NCBI GenBank assembly: GCA_046727175.1
Contig: JBKPCD010000142.1
Coordinates: 1-19,012 of the forward strand
Length of the DNA stretch: 19,012 nucleotides
DNA from: JBKPCD01 sp046727175
GTDB lineage: Bacteria; Acidobacteriota; Vicinamibacteria; Vicinamibacterales; 2-12-FULL-66-21
Reading direction: 5' to 3'
Part shown: positions 13,514 to 19,012 of the stretch, one piece after another
Layout: the number at the start of each line of letters is the position of its first letter
Position numbering within the stretch: the first letter of the stretch is position 1
Program-made: the position numbers and the translations under genes
Notes under the pieces: generated by a model
The model's database searches: none
Told to the model about the DNA's origin: nothing
Seen by the model: the letters and a program-made list of their open reading frames with translations, nothing else

Positions 13514-14332
13514 TCAGGGCCCTGGGCTTTGGGCTTTGCGCGAGTCCTTCGAAAGCAGACGTGCCGCGGCGGAATCGACCAACCACGTCAAGTGACCGCT
13601 TGCGGGTTGAATCAGTTGCGCGGGCAGACGCTCCGGATCGTACGGCCCTTCCAGGACGGCCTTCAACGCCTCGGCCTTGTCAGGACCCTGAACCAGGAAC
13701 AGCACGTCGATACCGTTGTTGAACACGGGAACCGTCAGCGTCAGGCGATCGGTTGCCAGCTTCTCGACGTGGTTGGCTACAGCGAGCCGCCGCCGTTCGG
13801 GCAAGGCGTCGGTGCGGGGAAAGAGCGATGCCGTGTGCCCGTCCGCGCCCATGCCAAGCAGGATCAGATCGAACCGCGGAAACGGCCCATCGGATAGACC
13901 GAAGACGGAGCGGAGATCGCGCTCGTACTCGTCTGCCGCGCGCGCCGCATCCTCGTACTCCCCTTTCATTCGCCACACCTGGGCTGGATCGATCGGGAGT
14001 CGATCGAGCATCACTTCGCGCGCCATGCGGTAGTTGCTGTCCGGATGATCCGGACCCACGTGGCGCTCGTCGCCCCAGAAGAATTGGATCTTGCCCCACT
14101 GAACCTGCGATCGCCACCTGACATCCTCGGCGAGGCGCGCATACACGCCTTTCGGCGTCGATCCGCCGGCGAGCGCAACCCGAAACACGCTGCGCGCGTC
14201 AATTGCCTGCACCGCCGCAGACGCAAATTTCGCCGCGCCGGCTTCGTGCAACGCGCTGGCGTCGTCGACGCGCTGGACCAGGCTCCGCGCCGCGGGTTTT
14301 CCAGCGCCGCGGGGTGTAACGTCGCCTCTCAT
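13514..14332 (-). CDS. pgl: 6-phosphogluconolactonase
   Basis: Hydrolyses 6-phosphoglucono-1,5-lactone to 6-phosphogluconate, the second step of the oxidative pentose phosphate pathway, in the cytoplasm. The 272-residue protein has the family motifs ALAGGSTPKGVYARL (GGSTP at 56-60), WGDERHVGPDHPDSNYRMA (GDER at 87-90) and LLGMGADGHTASLFP (158-172). The ATG at 14332 overlaps the TGA of the sugar kinase gene (ATGA), so translation is coupled. A longer open frame upstream to 14521 is the shadow of that kinase gene. The last residues, KAQSPGP, are encoded by a GGGCTTT heptamer tract that seems to have replaced or extended the native C-terminus. Confidence 0.93.
   Translation of the reverse strand: MRGDVTPRGAGKPAARSLVQRVDDASALHEAGAAKFASAAVQAIDARSVFRVALAGGSTPKGVYARLAEDVRWRSQVQWGKIQFFWGDERHVGPDHPDSNYRMAREVMLDRLPIDPAQVWRMKGEYEDAARAADEYERDLRSVFGLSDGPFPRFDLILLGMGADGHTASLFPRTDALPERRRLAVANHVEKLATDRLTLTVPVFNNGIDVLFLVQGPDKAEALKAVLEGPYDPERLPAQLIQPASGHLTWLVDSAAARLLSKDSRKAQSPGP
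13517..13537. repeat. GGGCYYT heptamer tract at the 3' end of pgl
   Basis: GGGCCCT, GGGCTTT, GGGCTTT run with a 7-bp period between two convergent genes and supply the last codons of pgl. The CAGGGCCCTG palindrome at the tract start could form a short stem. Confidence 0.65.
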
Positions 14333-15000
14333 TGTGTATTCGAAGACCGTCTGCCCTTCCACAATCGAAACCCACCGATGAACGCGTGAGCGTTGCGACC
14401 GAGCCGGACGCCGGGCGGAGGTTCGCCAATCATCTTCGCGTTGCCTCCGCCAATCACGACGTCGTCGGCTCCGAGTGCCGCGGCGAGCCGGGTCGTCACA
14501 TCGGTGACGTTCCGTTTCCACTTTTTCTTGCCGCTACGCGCGAGACCCGCCTTTCCGACACACTGCTCGTACGTGCGTCCGTTCTTGTAGGGCAGATGCG
14601 CGAGCTCCATCGGGACGATCACGTCATCGACGATCATCGCGGTACCAAGTCCTGTGCCGAGACCCAGAAACAGCATCCGCCCGCCGCGGTAGCCGCCGAG
14701 TGCCTGCATCGCGGCGTCGTTCATCAGCTTGACTGGACGTCCGAACGCCTTGCGGAAGTCGAATCCCACCCAGCCGCGCCCGAGATTTACCGGATCCTTG
14801 AACGGCTTGCCACGCTTGACCGGCCCCGGATAGCCGATCGAGACCACCGCGTACTCCCACCCGTCGACGGCCTCGCGGACGAGCCGCACCATGCGCCTCG
14901 GCGTCATGTGCGGGCCGGACGGAATCTTCAACGGCTTCCGCCGGCCCGTCGCAAGCACCTTGATCGAGCTGCCGCCGACGTCGATGACGAGGATTCTCAT
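14329..15000 (-). CDS. ROK-family sugar kinase, polyphosphate-glucokinase-like
   Basis: A 223-residue cytoplasmic kinase of the ROK/actin-like ATPase fold. The phosphate-1 motif is ILVIDVGGSSIKVL (3-16), followed by SIGYPGPV, the sugar-binding KLMNDAAMQALGG and the phosphate-2 segment LGLGTGLGTAMIVDD. Size and the DVGGSSIK/NDAAMQALG signature resemble polyphosphate glucokinases, which make glucose-6-phosphate; this fits its place in a pentose phosphate cluster. ATP versus polyphosphate use cannot be read from the sequence. The start is the ATG at 15000 (a TTG lies 6 nt earlier). A GGGGAC-TTC-GTCCCC hairpin sits 10-24 nt upstream of the ATG and no clear ribosome binding site is visible. The stop overlaps the start of pgl. 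Confidence 0.8.
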   Translation of the reverse strand: MRILVIDVGGSSIKVLATGRRKPLKIPSGPHMTPRRMVRLVREAVDGWEYAVVSIGYPGPVKRGKPFKDPVNLGRGWVGFDFRKAFGRPVKLMNDAAMQALGGYRGGRMLFLGLGTGLGTAMIVDDVIVPMELAHLPYKNGRTYEQCVGKAGLARSGKKKWKRNVTDVTTRLAAALGADDVVIGGGNAKMIGEPPPGVRLGRNAHAFIGGFRLWKGRRSSNTQ

Positions 15001-15009
15001 GATCAACCG

Positions 15010-15024
15010 GGGGACTTCGTCCCC
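15010..15024 (-). repeat. GGGGACTTCGTCCCC hairpin upstream of the sugar kinase
   Basis: A perfect 6-bp stem with a TTC (GAA on the transcribed strand) loop ends 9 nt upstream of the kinase ATG. It stands where the ribosome binding site would be expected and lies in the 119-bp spacer after gnd, which also contains CGCTCGTTCGCTTGC-type repeat words. It may dampen translation or mark a processing or weak termination site; no T-run follows. Confidence 0.6.
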
Positions 15025-15119
15025 GGACCCCTTACGCCGTCGCTCGCGGGGGCCCCTCGATCCCCGCTCCGGCGGCTCACTCGCTGCGCTCGTTCGCTTG
15101 CAAGGACTTGCGCTCGCGC

Positions 15120-16157
15120 TCAGGCGTGCCGGCTCCGCGACGCGTCGCGACGCTGCTCGACGTGGCCGCCGAACTGATATCGCATCGCCGACAACAGACG
15201 GTTCGCGAAATCAGCCTCGCCTCGCGACGAGAACCGCTCATACAGAGCGGCGCTCAACACCGGCACCGGCGTCGATTCTTCGATTGCTGCCGTGATCGTC
15301 CAGCGCCCTTCACCGGAATCGGAAACGTGGCCGGAGAATCCCTGAAGGTCGGGCTGGTCAACGAGCGCCGCCGCCGTCAGATCGAGCAGCCAGGACGCGA
15401 TCACGCTCCCGCGCCGCCACACTTCGGCGACGTCGGGCAGGTTGAAGTCGTACTGGTAGTGTTCGGGGTCTCGCAACGGCGCGGTCTCGGCGTCCACTCC
15501 GCGGCCCGCCTTGCCCACATTGGCGTGGCGTAGAATGTTCATGCCTTCGGCGTAGGCGGCCATCAGACCGTACTCGATTCCGTTGTGCACCATCTTGACG
15601 AAGTGGCCTGCGCCCGGCGGTCCACAATGCAGATAGCCCTCCTCCGCGGTCCCGGCAGTGCCATTCCGTCCGGGCGTGCGCGCGAGCGAGCCTCGGCCGG
15701 GCGCGAGGGTCTTGAAGATCGGATCGAGATGCGTCACCGCATCGGGCGCACCGCCGATCATCAGGCAATATCCGCGCTCGAGTCCCCAGACGCCGCCGCT
15801 CGTGCCGACGTCGACATATCGAATGCCTCGCGCGCTGAGGTCCTTCGCGCGACGAATGTCGTCGATGTAATAGGAATTGCCGCCATCGATCAGGATGTCC
15901 CCGCTCTGGAGGCGTGGGGCGATCTCCGCCTCCATCGCATCGACGGCGCCAGCCGGCACCATCAACCAGATCGCGCGAGGGGTCTTCAGCTTGCCGATGA
16001 AGTCGTCCAGCGATTGAGATCCTGTCGCGCCCTCGCCGGCCAGCGACGCGACGTTCGCCGCGTTCGCGTCGAACACGACGCATTCGTGCCCCCCGCGCAA
16101 GAGCCGCCGCACCATGTTGCCGCCCATCCGCCCGAGACCAATCATTCCTAGTTGCAT
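15120..16157 (-). CDS. gnd: 6-phosphogluconate dehydrogenase (decarboxylating), short type
   Basis: Oxidises 6-phosphogluconate to ribulose-5-phosphate and CO2. The 345-residue protein has the dinucleotide loop GLGRMG (7-12), VFDAN with Asp 30 at the end of strand 2, DGGNS (91-95), VGTSGGVWG (117-125), and the catalytic GAGHFVKMVHNGIEYG (182-197; K188 and N192). It belongs to the short class (about 300-350 residues) rather than the usual 470-residue form; an acidic residue at position 30 suggests NAD rather than NADP, by inference. The start at 16157 was chosen over the ATG at 16163, because AAGGAG directly abuts the latter but is 6 nt from the former. The C-terminal tail after YQFGGH looks repeat-derived. 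Confidence 0.92.
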   Translation of the reverse strand: MQLGMIGLGRMGGNMVRRLLRGGHECVVFDANAANVASLAGEGATGSQSLDDFIGKLKTPRAIWLMVPAGAVDAMEAEIAPRLQSGDILIDGGNSYYIDDIRRAKDLSARGIRYVDVGTSGGVWGLERGYCLMIGGAPDAVTHLDPIFKTLAPGRGSLARTPGRNGTAGTAEEGYLHCGPPGAGHFVKMVHNGIEYGLMAAYAEGMNILRHANVGKAGRGVDAETAPLRDPEHYQYDFNLPDVAEVWRRGSVIASWLLDLTAAALVDQPDLQGFSGHVSDSGEGRWTITAAIEESTPVPVLSAALYERFSSRGEADFANRLLSAMRYQFGGHVEQRRDASRSRHA

Positions 16158-16163
16158 TGACAT

Positions 16164-16169
16164 CTCCTT
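16164..16169 (-). promoter_or_regulatory. gnd: Ribosome binding site of gnd
   Basis: The minus strand reads CAAGGAG-ATGTCA-ATGCAACTA. AAGGAG touches the first ATG (16163) without spacing but is 6 nt from the second (16157), so the second is the functional start. Confidence 0.75.
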
Positions 16170-16224
16170 GAGAGCAACGTCGATGTCCGAGATAACGAAG
16201 AGGCGGAGTTCTCCTCCGTGCCGG

Positions 16225-19012
16225 TCACGACACGGCCGCCCGAATCGCCGCCTCGAGCCGCCTCAACCCCTGGCCGATATCGCCACCGAGATGCACACGC
16301 AATGCGTGCCGGCCGCGTTCGGCGAGCACCTCGAAATCACCGCGCGCCTGCGCTGCTTTGACGATCCCGAATGTGTACTTCTGTCCAGGCACCGGCACAT
16401 CCACGACATCGTCACACGTGATCTGCAGGAAGACGCCGGTGTTCGGGCCACCCTTGTACGCCTGACCCGTCGAGTGGAGGAAGCGCGGACCAAAACCGAC
16501 ACAGGTCGCATTGCGCCGGCCGTCGCGCACGGCCGCCCGCATCGCGCGCAGCGACGCGGCGTTCGGGTCGTTCATCTCGATATACGCGAGCAGCGCGAAG
16601 TAGTCGCCATCGGCCAGACGATTCACATGCCCACCGATGTACTCACCGAATGATGCGTTCGCGCCCGCTGCCTGCCGCAGCGCCGCCGCATTAGCACCGT
16701 CTGCAAACAGCTTGATATCACCGTCCTCGAGAATCGGACCTTCCGCCGGCAACGAGCCGGTCCGCTCGTACTCCGCGGTCAATCGTCTCGTCGCGATCTT
16801 GCTCGCTTCGACGTCCGGCTGATTGAACGGGTTGATGCCCATCATCGAGCCGGCCACCGCGGTCGCGATCTCCCACCGGAAGAACTCCTCGCCCAGGTGG
16901 TACGGCTCGTCGACGGCAATGCGAACCACGGGCTGGCCGGCTCTTTCGAGCGTATCGATTGCCTTGTCCTGTTCGGGATCCGGTGACGAGTCGAGACGGA
17001 CGTATGCGAACACCCGGTCGTTGCCGTAGGTCGCCGGTGCGCCGAGCGGCTCACCGTCAATCGGAATCAGACCTTTGCCATTCTTCCCTGTCGACTCGGC
17101 CAGCAGTTGTTCGAGCCATGCGCCGAGATCGCCGATGGCTGGCGACGTAATCAACGTCACCTTGTTCCGTCCGCGTTCTGCCAGTACGCCCAGAATCGTC
17201 CCCAGGACAACGCCTGGATTCTCCGCGGGAGGCACGGTCGGACTGCAGGCGTGAACCATCTCCTTCGCTGTCCGGAGGAACCGCGCCACATCGAGGCCCA
17301 TCACGGCCGCCGGCACCATGCCGAATGCCGAAAGCGCGGAGTACCGGCCGCCGATCGAGGGCACACCGAAAAAGACTCTGCGGAATCCGTCCCGTTCGGC
17401 GACCTGCTGCATGTGCGAACCGGGATCGGTGATCGCAACGAACCTGCGTCCTACTTCCCGCTCGCCGACGATCCCCTTCACACGTTCGTAGAAATACTGC
17501 TTGAAGATGTTCGGCTCCAGTGTGGCGCCAGACTTGCTCGACACAATGAACAAGGTGCGCGCAAGATCGACGCGCTGCTCGACCGAACGAACCTGAGCGG
17601 GATTGGTGGAGTCGAGGACGTGCAGGTCCGGATAACCTGGCACCGTTCCGAACGTCAGACGCAAGACCTCTGGGCACAGGCTCGATCCGCCCATTCCCAG
17701 CAGCAGCGCATGCGTGAAGTCCTCGGATCGCACTTCGGCACCAAACTGTTTCAGCGTTTCGATTTGCGCGAGCTGATCGTCGACGACGCCAAGCCATCCG
17801 AGCCAGCGGTCCTCGTCGGTCGACGTCCAGAGCGACGAATCGAGGCTCGAGAGCCGCTCGACCTTGTGGCCGCTCGCCCAGTCTGCGAGCGACGCCTGAA
17901 CGGCGGACGCCGCCTCGGGCGGAAGCACATACGTCTGCCGATCTGCCTTCGTGGGACGTCGACTCTGTAATCTTTTGCCGGTTGCATCGAGCAGCCGCGC
18001 GAATGCGTCTGCGAACTGATCGATTCCGTCGGCCAGAAGACGATCGGTGATGGTGTCGATCGAGACGCCGGCGCGCGCGAGCGTCTGCATCGTCTGGCGC
18101 GCCGCATCGAGATCTTCGGCCAGGCTCGTTCGGACCCGGCCGTGATCGCGGAAGGCGTCGAACGTCGCGGGGGGAATCGTGTTGACGGTCTCTTCTCCGA
18201 TCAGCTCCTCGACGTACAGCACGTCGCGGTAGCTCGGATTCTTCGAGCTCGTGCTCGCCCAGAGCAGGCGCTGCGTCTGCGCGCCCTTCTCGGCCAGCGC
18301 AGACCATCGTGGACCCATGAACCGCTCGCGGTAGTGCTGATACGCGAGCTTCGCGTTCGCAATCGAGACCTTGCCTGCGACCTCCTGCGCCACGAGCTTT
18401 CCGGTCGTCGCTGCATCCACGGCCGTGTCGATTCGGCTGACGAAAAAGCTGGCGACGCTCGCGACGGCTCGCAGATCCTCGCCCCGGGCCGCGCGATCTT
18501 CCAGCCCGGCGATGTATCCCTCGGCCACCCGTTCGTACGCCGCGCGGGCGAAGAGCAACGTCACGTTGATGTTGATACCCTCGGCAATGAGCGACCGGAG
18601 TGCGACGATTCCCTCTGGCGTGCCGGGCACCTTGATCATCACGTTCGGTCTTGCCACTGCGCGCCAGAGCCGGCGCGCTTCCTCGAGGGTTCCGTCGGTA
18701 TCGCGAGCGAGAAGCGGCGAAACTTCGAGACTGACATATCCGTCGCGACGCTTGGATTGCTCGTACACCGGCCGCAGCGTGTCCGCTGCATCCCGCACGT
18801 CACGAATGGCAATCTGCTCGTAGATTGCCTTCGGGTCATGCCCCTGCGACGCCGGAGAATCGAGCACGTCAGCATAGTCGGAGCTGCCGGCGATCGCCTT
18901 CTCGAAGATGGACGGGTTCGAGGTCACGCCGCGCAGACCGTCCTCCTCGATCAGCCGGCGCAGCTCGCCGCTCGTCATCAGACTGCGCTTGATGTAATCC
19001 AGCCACACGGAC
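16225..19012 (-). CDS. tal-pgi: Bifunctional transaldolase / glucose-6-phosphate isomerase (5' end outside window)
   Basis: One frame encodes both enzymes. From residue 1 at 19008 (an internal codon), the transaldolase half has WLDYIKRSL, GVTSNPSIFEKAI (27-39), YVSLEVSPLL and the Schiff-base lysine K126 in NVMIKVPGTPEG; it extends to about residue 350. The isomerase half follows with LLLGMGGSSLCPEVLR (435-450), IVSSKSGATLEPN (488-500) and NPFNQPDVEASK, ending at 16225. The GTG at 19008 codes the valine of the SVWLDYI segment, so the true start lies beyond 19012, probably only some 10-20 codons away. Transaldolase transfers dihydroxyacetone units in the non-oxidative pentose pathway, and the isomerase interconverts glucose-6- and fructose-6-phosphate. 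The fusion is known from several phyla. gnd starts 68 nt after its stop, in the same orientation. Confidence 0.93.
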   Translation of the reverse strand, partial: SVWLDYIKRSLMTSGELRRLIEEDGLRGVTSNPSIFEKAIAGSSDYADVLDSPASQGHDPKAIYEQIAIRDVRDAADTLRPVYEQSKRRDGYVSLEVSPLLARDTDGTLEEARRLWRAVARPNVMIKVPGTPEGIVALRSLIAEGININVTLLFARAAYERVAEGYIAGLEDRAARGEDLRAVASVASFFVSRIDTAVDAATTGKLVAQEVAGKVSIANAKLAYQHYRERFMGPRWSALAEKGAQTQRLLWASTSSKNPSYRDVLYVEELIGEETVNTIPPATFDAFRDHGRVRTSLAEDLDAARQTMQTLARAGVSIDTITDRLLADGIDQFADAFARLLDATGKRLQSRRPTKADRQTYVLPPEAASAVQASLADWASGHKVERLSSLDSSLWTSTDEDRWLGWLGVVDDQLAQIETLKQFGAEVRSEDFTHALLLGMGGSSLCPEVLRLTFGTVPGYPDLHVLDSTNPAQVRSVEQRVDLARTLFIVSSKSGATLEPNIFKQYFYERVKGIVGEREVGRRFVAITDPGSHMQQVAERDGFRRVFFGVPSIGGRYSALSAFGMVPAAVMGLDVARFLRTAKEMVHACSPTVPPAENPGVVLGTILGVLAERGRNKVTLITSPAIGDLGAWLEQLLAESTGKNGKGLIPIDGEPLGAPATYGNDRVFAYVRLDSSPDPEQDKAIDTLERAGQPVVRIAVDEPYHLGEEFFRWEIATAVAGSMMGINPFNQPDVEASKIATRRLTAEYERTGSLPAEGPILEDGDIKLFADGANAAALRQAAGANASFGEYIGGHVNRLADGDYFALLAYIEMNDPNAASLRAMRAAVRDGRRNATCVGFGPRFLHSTGQAYKGGPNTGVFLQITCDDVVDVPVPGQKYTFGIVKAAQARGDFEVLAERGRHALRVHLGGDIGQGLRRLEAAIRAAVS

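Noticed and set aside
14332..15177. 281-codon plus-strand frame opposite the sugar kinase
   Set aside because: The minus strand encodes ROK motifs and has ATGA coupling to pgl; the plus frame has no ribosome binding site or recognisable domain.
17057..18307. 416-codon minus-strand frame inside the transaldolase-isomerase gene
   Set aside because: It is an alternate frame of a strongly conserved coding sequence; its product is Arg-rich and without motifs.

Overview
The window is a GC-rich chromosomal segment that looks like Acidobacteriota, probably the Vicinamibacteria/Luteitalea side. This placement is inferred from gene content (an Oar-type TonB-dependent receptor remnant, a transaldolase-phosphoglucose isomerase fusion, an exported FAM20/HipA-like kinase-type protein) and from many short intergenic repeats. 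No rRNA or tRNA gene was seen to confirm it.

Layout. At the left edge (1-135) lies the end of an insertion sequence: the first codons of an IS481-type transposase on the minus strand and two near-identical 21-bp terminal motifs. A G-rich heptamer tract follows and abuts a complete N-acetylneuraminate-lyase-like aldolase gene (177-1145). Positions 1146-4422 form a decay zone. It has about 1.2 kb without a convincing gene (including an 8-bp tandem repeat), then a dead sigma-54 regulator (2381-3358, minus) that is truncated, frameshifted and split by a 158-bp MITE-like element with CTAG target duplications. Next is the C-terminal half of an Oar-like TonB receptor (3367-4422, plus) that has lost both ends.

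From 4419 the genes are intact: an MFS transporter, a small membrane protein, two tandem PepSY-type membrane proteins (minus), a YgfF-like SDR directly followed by a TIM-barrel amidohydrolase, an OPT-family transporter (minus), an exported kinase-like protein (plus) and an exported Gfo/Idh/MocA oxidoreductase (plus).

The right third (13514-19012, all minus) is a central-carbon cluster. In transcription order it encodes a transaldolase-glucose-6-phosphate isomerase fusion (5' end outside the window), 6-phosphogluconate dehydrogenase, a ROK/polyphosphate-glucokinase-like sugar kinase and 6-phosphogluconolactonase; the last two overlap by 4 nt (ATGA). Together they link glucose phosphorylation, the oxidative pentose phosphate branch and the return to fructose-6-phosphate. 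The glucose-6-phosphate dehydrogenase gene is not in view.

The most unusual signals are (i) several sequence-unrelated tandem repeats sharing a 7-bp period, three of them GGG-rich and sitting at start codons; (ii) three 24-bp repeats inserted in frame between a strong ribosome binding site and the signal peptide of the kinase-like gene; (iii) the clean MITE insertion inside the sigma-54 regulator, whose removal restores the reading frame. I did not find a convincing new defence or mobile multi-gene system.
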